From Corynebacterium aurimucosum ATCC 700975 (GTDB lineage: Bacteria > Actinomycetota > Actinomycetes > Mycobacteriales > Mycobacteriaceae), in assembly GCF_000022905.1 (NCBI RefSeq), contig NC_012590.1, positions 62,001 to 126,000 on the forward strand: 64,000 nt of DNA, read 5' to 3'. Made by a program: the position numbers and the translations under genes. The notes beneath the pieces are model-generated. The model did no database searches, had not been told where the DNA came from, and saw nothing but the letters and a program-made list of their open reading frames with translations. Shown in pieces: positions 58,158 through 64,000 of this stretch (position 1 is the stretch's first letter; each line of letters starts with the position of its first letter).

Positions 58158-58889
58158 CTAGAGTACGGCGATGAGCACGCAGAATGCTATGGATGCAGTG
58201 AGGGCGATGCCCATGCGCCACAGGTAGCGCCGGCCCGGTTCGTGCGCGGTGTTGATCTGCAGCTTCGATGGATTCGTGGGGAAGACTGCCATGCACATGG
58301 GGTCTGTGGGCTCGTTGTAGACGCCCATGCCACCGGCAAAACGAAGTGCTTCGTTGCGAACCTTTTCATCATCGTCGGTTGGTATGGCTTTCACAGCCTT
58401 CGCAGATGTCAGCGTTAACCGGACGCCCTGAATCATGATGAACACGGTGAAGGCTATCCACGCGGCCACGAGGAGAAAGCCCGAGAAGGGGATATCCGGA
58501 ATGACGGTGCAGACCGCAGTGAGGCACACGCAGGCCGTCATGGTGAGGACTGTCTGGGCAATGAACGTGGAGGTCTTTCCAGTGAGCAGCTCCGCGCGCT
58601 GTGCCGTGGCCTCGGAGAACGGAAGAGTTGACTCTGCCGGAACATCCATTGTTTTTCGAGCCAGCGAGATCGGCGGCACGCACAGCGGCAGCGCAATGGC
58701 GAACACAACGCCGATCCACACCAGGACCGTTGCGTTGAGGAAAGATTTGGGCTCGAAGCGGTCCGGGTTGCCCGAGCCATCGAAGTGGACCGGGATGGGA
58801 TCAGGCACCGAATCCCAGCGCAGCAGCATGTACACCAGCGTGAGAGCACACACCACAGCGGTAGCGACGTAATACTGGCGGCTTCTCAT
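58158..58889 (-). CDS. DUF1648-domain membrane protein
   Basis: 243 residues from the ATG at 58889, with TAAACT (complement of 58897-58902) seven bases upstream. The first helix is followed by RWDSVPDPIPVHFDGSGNPDRF, the DUF1648 signature. About five membrane segments are present in all. The family includes the Bacillus SdpI immunity protein and YhdP-like proteins, but a link to immunity here is unproven. An array of about eight short repeats lies immediately upstream (58930-59053), so unusual regulation is possible. It is four bases upstream of the sirtuin gene and may be co-transcribed. Confidence 0.75.
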   Translation of the reverse strand: MRSRQYYVATAVVCALTLVYMLLRWDSVPDPIPVHFDGSGNPDRFEPKSFLNATVLVWIGVVFAIALPLCVPPISLARKTMDVPAESTLPFSEATAQRAELLTGKTSTFIAQTVLTMTACVCLTAVCTVIPDIPFSGFLLVAAWIAFTVFIMIQGVRLTLTSAKAVKAIPTDDDEKVRNEALRFAGGMGVYNEPTDPMCMAVFPTNPSKLQINTAHEPGRRYLWRMGIALTASIAFCVLIAVL

Positions 58890-58929
58890 GGCAGTGAGTT
58901 TACAAGGCGACCGGCCGAGGACCTCTGCG

Positions 58930-59053
58930 AAAGGCGTCTGGCAAAAGGCATCTGTCAAAAGGCATCTTTGGGATTAAAACGCCATTTGCGCGGGGGTAAA
59001 AGGCGTTTTTGGCTCTGAAAACGCCTTCTGGTTGATGCCTTTTACAAGATGCC
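58930..59053. repeat. Array of eight AAAAGGCRTYT-like repeats in both orientations
   Basis: Copies, plus-strand orientation: 58930-58939, 58943-58953, 58957-58967, 58998-59009; minus orientation: 58976-58987, 59018-59029, 59034-59043, 59046-59053. AAGGCGTTTT (59000-59009) and AAAACGCCTT (59018-59027) form a perfect 10-bp stem-loop, nested inside AAAAGGCATC (58957-58966) and GATGCCTTTT (59034-59043). Spacing is irregular, 12-22 bp. No coding frame explains it. It starts about 28 bases upstream of the DUF1648-gene -10. Confidence 0.7.
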
Positions 59054-59086
59054 ATGTGAGCAGAGGAGACTGAGCAAGAGTGCGGG

Positions 59087-59180
59087 CTATGTGTCGTTGT
59101 GCTCTTGCCAGGCGTCGATGCCGCCGCGCAGCGAGTAGACGCTGCTGAAGCCGTGGGCGCGGAATGGATCTTCATTGGAG
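59087..59180 (-). pseudogene. Duplicated fragment of the MoeB rhodanese tail
   Basis: 59098-59161 matches 59781-59844 at 61 of 64 bases. On the minus strand it reads NEDPFRAHGFSSVYSLRGGI then DAWQEHNDT and a TAG at 59087-59089. The corresponding MoeB end is RNVYSLRGGIDAWQEHISEL. The active-site Cys loop is not included, so this is a non-functional piece, probably left by a duplication and deletion. Confidence 0.75.
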
Positions 59181-59287
59181 ATGTGCTTAAAGGGCGACCG
59201 GCTGATTCTTTCCACGCTACGTGGTCTGGGTGAGCAGGTAGAGTCGAGCCCAAGCTGACCAAGAACCGGAAAGGACAGTAGCCGGCA

Positions 59288-59602
59288 ATGGAACCTTATG
59301 TTGGAATTGTCGTGATGGAGCTTGCTAAAAAGTCCAGTTCATCTGCCCAAAGCTTCTTCCGCGAGGACTTTTATATTGTGTATGCGGAGTCGGAAGAGAA
59401 GGCTCGAGAGCGCGTTGAAGCGATGGCGAACGAGCAGGCCGATGGTGAGGACGTGAAGGTACGGCATATCGTGGATGTCGCGCCAGCCCTCTATGGTTAT
59501 GTAGACCGCGATTGTGATCTCTACTCGCGGCACTTTGCGAACCTAGAGGACTACGAGCGTTTCGAGATGAAGCTCGGCGGAACCGACCCGTTGGCTGATT
59601 AA
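59288..59602 (+). CDS. DUF4288-like protein
   Basis: 104 residues. The pattern of a small alpha/beta protein with IVVMELAKKSSSSAQSFFRE and EDFYIVYAESEEKARERVEA resembles DUF4288 proteins, whose function is unknown. GGAAAGGACAG is the ribosome site. It lies between the rhodanese fragment and the toxin-antitoxin relic. Its TAA stop overlaps the relic's stop on the other strand. Confidence 0.5.
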   Translation: MEPYVGIVVMELAKKSSSSAQSFFREDFYIVYAESEEKARERVEAMANEQADGEDVKVRHIVDVAPALYGYVDRDCDLYSRHFANLEDYERFEMKLGGTDPLAD

Positions 59603-59747
59603 TCGTAGACTTCGCGAAGAAACCTGCTGACTCTCTTCTGCATTGGCCTGGCTAGCTTTCGGAAGGCTTTCGCACCGCGCGGCGTGAAGTTAATTCTCCA
59701 CGCTACGTTCGGCCTCTAGGTCATCGAGAGAAATGGTCTCTAGCTCG
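59599..59747 (-). pseudogene. Remnant of a second RelE-type toxin-antitoxin module
   Basis: On the minus strand one frame (59690-59747) reads ELETISLDDLEAERSVEN and a stop, typical of an antitoxin C-terminus. It overlaps another frame (59599-59706) reading VAWRINFTPRGAKAFRKLAR then PMQKRVSRFLREVYD and a stop, typical of the first about 40% of a RelE/ParE toxin. Antitoxin end overlapping toxin start is the normal gene order. No start codon is left for the toxin piece, and the antitoxin piece runs out of the moeB 3' end. It is a broken module fused to the moeB end. Confidence 0.55.
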
Positions 59748-60765
59748 CCTCGGCGTCGGCTTCGGCCGAGAGTTCGGAGATGTGCTCTTGCCAGGCGTCG
59801 ATGCCGCCGCGCAGCGAGTAGACGTTTCTGAAGCCGCGGGCGCGCAGGGCCTCGACGGCCTGGGCGGAGCGCAGGCCGCTGGCGCAGTAGAGGACGGCAA
59901 GGTCGGCGGGGTCTAGGGTCGGGTTGTGGCCGGCGAGGATCTCATCGAGCGGGAGGTGCTGCGAGCCGGGGATGAGGGAGGCGGCGCGCTCGGGGGAGGT
60001 GCGGACGTCGATAAGCGTGGCGTCCTCTGGGATCTCGCGGATGTCCGTGGGGTTGTCGGGGCGCGCCGGGGTGGCGCCGTTCGCGCGCACGGGGATGTAT
60101 TCCCAGGTCCCGGCGAGGGAATCGTAGTAGCCCAGCGTGCCGATGAGCGGGGTGCCGATGCCCGTGAGGAGCTTGAGCGCTTCGACAGCCAGGGCGGAGC
60201 CGGCCACGCCGACGACCGGTCCCAGCACGCCGGCCTGCGAACAGGAGGGCACCTGCGGATCGGTGGGGAAGAGGTCCTCGTAGACCGGGCCGTGGCCGGA
60301 GTGGAAGACGGTGAGCTGCGCGTCGTATCCCAGAAGCGAGGCCCACACGTGCGGAATGTCCAGCTCATGGGCGGACCAGGAGGCAAGGTGGCGGGAGTAG
60401 AAGTTATCGGTGCCGTCGATGATGAGGTCAGCGCCGCGCAGCTGGTCGAGGGCGGTATCGGGTGTCAGGCGTGAGAACTGCTCGACGGTGCACTCCGGGT
60501 TGAGGGCACTCAAAGCCGCAGCGGCGGATTCGGTTTTGGGCTGGCCCACGGTTGCTGTGCTGTGGATGACTTGGCGGTGCAGGTTTGAGAGGGAGACGGT
60601 GTCGTCGTCGAAAAGCAGGATGCGCCCCACGCCAGCGCCTGCCAGGTAGAGCAGGGCAGGCGAGCCCAGGCCACCGGCGCCGATGACTGCGACGGTGGAG
60701 GCGCGAAGTCGTTCCTGTGTGGAGGTTCCCCACAGGGTTTCCTGGCGTGCATAACGTGAGCTCAT
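59740..60765 (-). CDS. moeB: Adenylyltransferase MoeB with C-terminal rhodanese domain
   Basis: 341 residues from the ATG at 60765. The ThiF/E1-like domain shows VAVIGAGGLGSPALLYLAGAGVG (ATP loop), FDDDTVSLSNLHRQ, and IIDGTDNFYSRHL. The C-terminal rhodanese domain has TLIDVRTSPERAA and the active-site VLYCASGLRSAQ. It adenylates the MoaD C-terminus and can supply sulfur from the rhodanese Cys, as in MOCS3. The usual zinc CxxC pairs are not seen in the ThiF part (only PSCSQAG). Its start overlaps the moaE stop by four bases. The stop lies against a toxin-antitoxin relic. Confidence 0.88.
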   Translation of the reverse strand: MSSRYARQETLWGTSTQERLRASTVAVIGAGGLGSPALLYLAGAGVGRILLFDDDTVSLSNLHRQVIHSTATVGQPKTESAAAALSALNPECTVEQFSRLTPDTALDQLRGADLIIDGTDNFYSRHLASWSAHELDIPHVWASLLGYDAQLTVFHSGHGPVYEDLFPTDPQVPSCSQAGVLGPVVGVAGSALAVEALKLLTGIGTPLIGTLGYYDSLAGTWEYIPVRANGATPARPDNPTDIREIPEDATLIDVRTSPERAASLIPGSQHLPLDEILAGHNPTLDPADLAVLYCASGLRSAQAVEALRARGFRNVYSLRGGIDAWQEHISELSAEADAEAS

Positions 60766-61181
60766 TCCAGGCCTACCCACGTGGTGGTGTCATCGGTATG
60801 CAGCTGTTCTTTCCAGATGGGGACTTCCGCCTTGACGCGGTCGGCGCAGGTCGACGCCGCTTCGAAGGCGTCCTTGCGGTGCGCGGAGGCGGCGGCGACG
60901 ATGAAGGCGGATTCGCCGATTTCTAGTGCTCCAGTCCGGTGCGCGCACCACAGGCGGACGGCGGGGAAAGCGGCGGCGACCTCGCCGGCGACACGCTCGA
61001 TTTCCTGCTGGGCTGAGGGGTGCGCGGTGTAGGTCAGGAGCTTAACGCCCCGGCCGGAATCGTGGTTGCGCACGATGCCGTCGAATAAAACGACGGCACC
61101 CGTTTCCGCGGTGGCGATGTCGGGGGCCGTGATGGGCTCAGCACTGATGTGCGCGCCGAGTAGGCCGAAGTTAGTGCTCAT
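60762..61181 (-). CDS. moaE: Molybdopterin synthase large subunit
   Basis: 139 residues from the ATG at 61181. GAVVLFDGIVRNHDSGRGV is the MoaE entry strand, LTYTAHPSAQQEIERV the next block, and WCAHRTGALEIGESAFIVAAASAHRKDAF with the Lys-rich DRVKAEVPIWKEQ contains the active-site Lys residues. It forms molybdopterin from precursor Z with thiocarboxylated MoaD. It overlaps moeB by four and mogA/moaB by eleven bases, so translation is coupled along the unit. Confidence 0.93.
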   Translation of the reverse strand: MSTNFGLLGAHISAEPITAPDIATAETGAVVLFDGIVRNHDSGRGVKLLTYTAHPSAQQEIERVAGEVAAAFPAVRLWCAHRTGALEIGESAFIVAAASAHRKDAFEAASTCADRVKAEVPIWKEQLHTDDTTTWVGLE

Positions 61182-61641
61182 TGATGCCTTCCAGCTGGTT
61201 GATGATGTGGTGAAGAACTGGTTCGAGGACCGCGCAGCCGTCCTTGGCCGCACCCGTAGAGCCGGGGAGGGCCATGGCGAAAGTCCGACCAGAAACGCCC
61301 GCAACGGTACGCGAGAGTGCCGCGGTGGGGATGGCCGCCGAGTGCGCATAGAAGGCGTGGGCCAGGCCGGGCAGTTCGCGGTCAAGATGTGGGGTGAGTG
61401 CTTCGACGGTGCGGTCATCCGGCGTGATGCCGGTGCCGCCGGAGGTGAGGATGACGGAGGGTGCATCGGCGAAGGCAGTGGCGAGGGCTGAGTCGATATC
61501 GGCGTCCGCGACGACGAGGGGCTGCGGGGTATCGAAACCTTGCTCACGAAGGAAGTTCACCAGGATGGGTCCGGAGCGGTCCTCGTACTCACCGGCGGCG
61601 GCGCGGGTCGAGGCAACAATAACGAGTGCGCGGCGGGTCAT
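61171..61641 (-). CDS. mog: Molybdopterin adenylyltransferase (MogA/MoaB family)
   Basis: 156 residues. The MPT-binding loop ILTSGGTGITPDDRTVEAL with DRELPGLAHAF and LPGSTGAAKDGCAVLEPVL define the MogA/MoaB fold. The enzyme adenylates molybdopterin before molybdate insertion by MoeA. Overlaps moeA by four bases and moaE by eleven. Names in this family vary (moaB, mog, moaB2), so the symbol is approximate. Confidence 0.9.
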   Translation of the reverse strand: MTRRALVIVASTRAAAGEYEDRSGPILVNFLREQGFDTPQPLVVADADIDSALATAFADAPSVILTSGGTGITPDDRTVEALTPHLDRELPGLAHAFYAHSAAIPTAALSRTVAGVSGRTFAMALPGSTGAAKDGCAVLEPVLHHIINQLEGINEH

Positions 61642-62789
61642 GAGAGTGGGAATACCCCCACGAGGTCGCCGGCTGAAAGCTGCGTATTAGCCGGGATACG
61701 GATGAGGGCAGTAGCACCGATGGCCTGGGACATCAGGTGGGAGCTGGTGCCGCCGAGGAAGGAGGCTTGGGTGATGCCATCGGAAATGTTGAGGATTCCA
61801 CGGCGGAACTGTTCGCGGTTGTTGAGGCCTTCGGCGGGCTCAGTAAGGTGTGCTCTAAATGGAGCGGGAGCGTGGCCGATAACGGGCGCTAAGTAGAGGC
61901 GGAAACTCACCAGCGTGGAGATGGGGTTGCCGGGGAAGCAGACAACGGGCACCTCGCCTAAACGTGATAGGCCCTGCGGGCCGCCGGGCTGCTGCGCCAC
62001 GTGGCCGAACCAGCCGTCCTTTTCGAAGATTTGGCGGATGACCTCGAACTTTCCGTGGGAGATGCCGCCGGAGGTGACGATGACATCGGGGCGGTGGGTG
62101 ATGACCGCTTCGGCGAGGTCCGCGCGCAGGGCAGAAGGATCGTCATTCGTGCGCACGAAGCCGGCCACGTCGATGCCATACTGCGCAGCCAAGGCCGCGA
62201 GCATCGGTGCATTGGAATCGGGGATGGTGGCCTCGCCCGTGCCACCGATTTCCGCGCCGCCGGTGCAGATGAGGATGCGGGCGGGCGCGTATGTGAGGAC
62301 CTCGGCCAGGCCCTGGGAGGCGAGGGTGGCGATGGAGGGGGCGTCGAGAAGCGCGTGCTCGTTGATGAGGGTCGTGCCGGCCTGGACATCGGAGCCGGCA
62401 CGGCGGATGAACTGCTCGGGGGCTGCCGGCACGGTGACCGTGGCGCCCTCTTCCGGGAAGTGCGGGGGTTCGCAGTGTTCGACGGGGACGATGGTGGCAG
62501 TGCCCTCGGGGATTTTCGCGCCGGTCATGATGGGGAGGGCGGTGCCGTGCTCGAGCGAGCCCGGAGGATCACCCGCCGCGATGGTGCGGCCGACGGTGAA
62601 GGCGCCGCCGTCACATGTGGAAAGCGCATAGCCGTCCATCTGCGAATTATCGAAAGGTGGAAGGTTGTGTTCCGCGCGGTACGTGGCGGCGGAGCGGCGG
62701 CCGAAGGCGCTGGTCAGGGGAGTGGAGACCACCCGGGGCTGCGGAAGGGCCGCGCGAACGGCGGCGAGGTGTTCCTCATAGGTGCGCAT
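61638..62789 (-). CDS. moeA: Molybdopterin molybdenumtransferase
   Basis: 383 residues from the ATG at 62789, with AGGAAGGAACCCG before it. The N-terminal domain has NLPPFDNSQMDGYA and the linking IMTGAKIPEGTATIVPVE. The central MogA-like domain carries PDVIVTSGGISHGKFEVIRQ, and the C-terminal part VVCFPGNPISTLVSFRLY. MoeA inserts molybdate into adenylated molybdopterin. It is the first gene of the moeA-mog-moaE-moeB unit. moaD starts 41 bases away in the opposite direction. Confidence 0.93.
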   Translation of the reverse strand: MRTYEEHLAAVRAALPQPRVVSTPLTSAFGRRSAATYRAEHNLPPFDNSQMDGYALSTCDGGAFTVGRTIAAGDPPGSLEHGTALPIMTGAKIPEGTATIVPVEHCEPPHFPEEGATVTVPAAPEQFIRRAGSDVQAGTTLINEHALLDAPSIATLASQGLAEVLTYAPARILICTGGAEIGGTGEATIPDSNAPMLAALAAQYGIDVAGFVRTNDDPSALRADLAEAVITHRPDVIVTSGGISHGKFEVIRQIFEKDGWFGHVAQQPGGPQGLSRLGEVPVVCFPGNPISTLVSFRLYLAPVIGHAPAPFRAHLTEPAEGLNNREQFRRGILNISDGITQASFLGGTSSHLMSQAIGATALIRIPANTQLSAGDLVGVFPLS

Positions 62790-62829
62790 CGGGTTCCTTC
62801 CTGTCACAGAGGCTGGCATAGTGGCAACC

Positions 62830-63084
62830 ATGGTTGACATACACTACTTTGCCGCAGCCCGCGCTGCTGCGGGGCGCGCGCAAGACACGGCGCAGGCGGC
62901 GACCTTGGGGGAGCTGTTGGACGTGTTGCGTGCTCGGCATACTGGCAGCACCGAGGCCGGCATGAGCTTTGCGGAGGTGCTGGAGCGCTGCACCTTCCTG
63001 GTGGATGGCGCGAGCGCTACCGAGGACGCCGTGCTTGCCGACGCCTCCCGAGTCGACGTTCTCCCGCCTTTTGCTGGGGGTTAG
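62830..63084 (+). CDS. moaD: Molybdopterin synthase small subunit
   Basis: 84 residues from the ATG at 62830 (a GTG at 62821 is possible). Ubiquitin-like fold, VDIHYFAAARAAAGRAQDTA at the start and the required C-terminal Gly-Gly in PPFAGG. MoeB activates this end. It is divergent from moeA, so it has its own promoter, although all partners lie within 2 kb. Its stop overlaps the converging holin-like gene by four bases. moaA and moaC are not in the window. Confidence 0.88.
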   Translation: MVDIHYFAAARAAAGRAQDTAQAATLGELLDVLRARHTGSTEAGMSFAEVLERCTFLVDGASATEDAVLADASRVDVLPPFAGG

Positions 63085-63452
63085 TTGCGGACCCGCAGCG
63101 GGCTGGTGAAGAAGTTCACCACGCTGGAAACAATGGCGAGGACAACCGCGCCGATGATGGCGGCACCCCAGCCGTCGATGACGAGTGAGTCCATCAGCGC
63201 GCTGACGAGGAGCAGGACCGCGCCGTTGATGACGAGCGCGAAGAGGCCCAGTGTTAGGCAGGTCAGCGGTGCGCCGAGGAAGCGGAGCACCGGGGTGACG
63301 ACCTCGTTGACGATGATGAAGACCGCCGCGATGAGCAGGAAATTCTGGGTGGTCGCAGGGACAATGTCGATTCCGGGGACAATCGCCACCACGGCCCAGA
63401 AGGCCACCGCGACGGCAATGACGTTGAGTGCAAAATTGATAAATGTCTTCAC
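63081..63452 (-). CDS. Phage holin family (superfamily IV) membrane protein
   Basis: 123 residues with GTG start; TAGAGT lies six bases before it. Four membrane helices with the pattern of small actinobacterial 'phage holin family' proteins: AVAFWAVVAIVPGIDI, LLIAAVFIIVNEVVTPVLRF, CLTLGLFALVINGAVLLLVS and AAIIGAVVLAIVSSVVNFF. Despite the name these are usual chromosomal genes and no phage lysis gene is near. It lies directly downstream of the aminotransferase gene on the same strand. Confidence 0.8.
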   Translation of the reverse strand: MKTFINFALNVIAVAVAFWAVVAIVPGIDIVPATTQNFLLIAAVFIIVNEVVTPVLRFLGAPLTCLTLGLFALVINGAVLLLVSALMDSLVIDGWGAAIIGAVVLAIVSSVVNFFTSPLRVRN

Positions 63453-63473
63453 AACTGCACTCTAACGCGGAAA

Positions 63474-64000
63474 CTAGCCCTCTGCACCGAAGGCCGCGTC
63501 CCAGGCCTTGAGCAGCGTCTCGGTCTCCTCCGCCGTAGTGACGGTGACGCGCACGCCCTCGGGGAAGGCGCGGACGAGGACGTCATTCTCCGCGAGCTGT
63601 GCGGCGACCTCCTGCGGGGAGCCCAGCTTCGCAATGCTGTCGGCGGCGAACCAGATGTGGTTGGCCTGGGACTCCGGAACGCCAAAGTCCGCGAAGTGCT
63701 CCACCAGGCGGTCGCGCTGCTTAACGGTCTCGTCGGTGCGCTCGCGCAACTCCTTCTGGGCGGCCAGCGAGGCCACAGCGCCAGCTTGTGCCACCGAGTT
63801 CACGGAGAAGGGGATGGATACCTTGCTTAAGGCCTCGATGATCTCGGCGTTGCCGAAGGCATAGCCCAAGCGGATGCCGGCCAGGCCATAGGCCTTGGAG
63901 AAGGTGCGCAGGCCAATGACATTGTCGTGGGTGTGGACATAGTCGGTGGCCAGCGGGACGGCGTCGTTGCGGTTGTACTCGATGTAGGCCTCATCGAGCG
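63474..64000 (-). CDS. pat: Histidinol-phosphate/aromatic aminotransferase (5' end beyond window)
   Basis: The C-terminal 175 residues or so; the frame is open to the window edge. TFSKAYGLAGIRLGYAFG contains the PLP-binding Lys, and LDEAYIEYN upstream holds the Asp contacting the cofactor. VSIPFSVNSVAQAGAVASL and FPEGVRVTVTTAEE (with the C-terminal Arg that binds the carboxylate) match the HisC branch. In Corynebacterium a HisC-like enzyme named Pat transaminates aromatic amino acids; which role applies cannot be settled from this part. Confidence 0.8.
   Translation of the reverse strand, partial: LDEAYIEYNRNDAVPLATDYVHTHDNVIGLRTFSKAYGLAGIRLGYAFGNAEIIEALSKVSIPFSVNSVAQAGAVASLAAQKELRERTDETVKQRDRLVEHFADFGVPESQANHIWFAADSIAKLGSPQEVAAQLAENDVLVRAFPEGVRVTVTTAEETETLLKAWDAAFGAEG

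Noticed and set aside
58930..59053. CRISPR array
   Set aside because: Repeats are about 11 bp, in both orientations, with 2-10 base gaps; there are no spacers of constant size and no cas genes.
58900..59262. 120-residue minus-strand frame across the repeat array
   Set aside because: It runs through the AAAAGGC repeats and reads the rhodanese fragment out of frame, so it is not a gene.
56155..59747. Integrated island with attachment sites at tRNA-Ser
   Set aside because: No integrase and no repeat of the tRNA 3' end were found in the window, so the mosaic is described only as a variable region.
63081..63452. Prophage remnant from the holin-like protein
   Set aside because: The family name is misleading; it is a common chromosomal membrane protein, with no lysin or structural phage genes nearby.

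Overview
This window looks like chromosomal DNA of a mycolic-acid-producing actinobacterium, most likely a Corynebacterium. The evidence is the high-GC coding sequence and a complete arabinogalactan block: emb, aftA, dprE2, dprE1, GtrA proteins, glfT1, and the wzt/wzm galactan exporter. Corynebacterial control signals fit too: a BioQ-type operator in front of bioB, DtxR-like boxes, and many genes whose -10 hexamer lies 6-8 bases before the start codon, as expected for leaderless mRNAs. I cannot name the species.

Layout. 0-5 kb: small ASCH, membrane, lipoprotein, lipase, CHY-zinc-finger and secreted proteins, then an M20 dipeptidase. 5-8 kb: bioB with its likely auxiliary protein, a class II-like sirtuin and a lipase. 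About 8.0-8.14 kb: a promoter overlapping a DtxR-like box, followed by a folded stretch of about 95 nt ending in a strong terminator, a candidate iron-controlled small RNA. 8-22.7 kb: amn, a phosphoribosyltransferase, a SulP transporter, ferritin with a possible DtxR site, a HAD hydrolase, a ROK regulator, a LOG-family enzyme, a DUF885 peptidase-like protein, divergent AbrB/TSUP transporters, HrpB, an acetyltransferase, an FMN reductase and an SDR. Three DnaA-box-like 9-mers at exact 23-bp spacing lie near 16.65 kb. 22.7-28.8 kb: choline-to-glycine-betaine module (BCCT transporter and betB, divergent betA). 28.8-35.3 kb: LysE exporter, S4, VOC and ATL proteins, a DUF222/HNH protein, an IS3-family element with GCTT target duplication inside an already frameshifted secreted-protein gene, and a PrsW-like protease. 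35.3-56 kb: M13 peptidase, an esterase, the arabinogalactan block, two paralogous small secreted proteins (one with an in-frame TGA), an aminotransferase-like protein lacking the expected PLP lysine, and two oxidoreductases.

56.1-59.75 kb is a mosaic beside tRNA-Ser(TGA): an intact RelE/Phd toxin-antitoxin pair with a perfect operator, two broken toxin-antitoxin relics, a second sirtuin (SIRT5-like YxxR), a DUF1648 membrane protein, an array of eight AAAAGGCRTYT-like repeats, a duplicated rhodanese tail and a DUF4288-like protein. 59.7-63.1 kb: molybdenum-cofactor genes moeB, moaE, mogA/moaB, moeA and divergent moaD. The window ends with a holin-like membrane protein and a partial histidinol-phosphate/aromatic aminotransferase.
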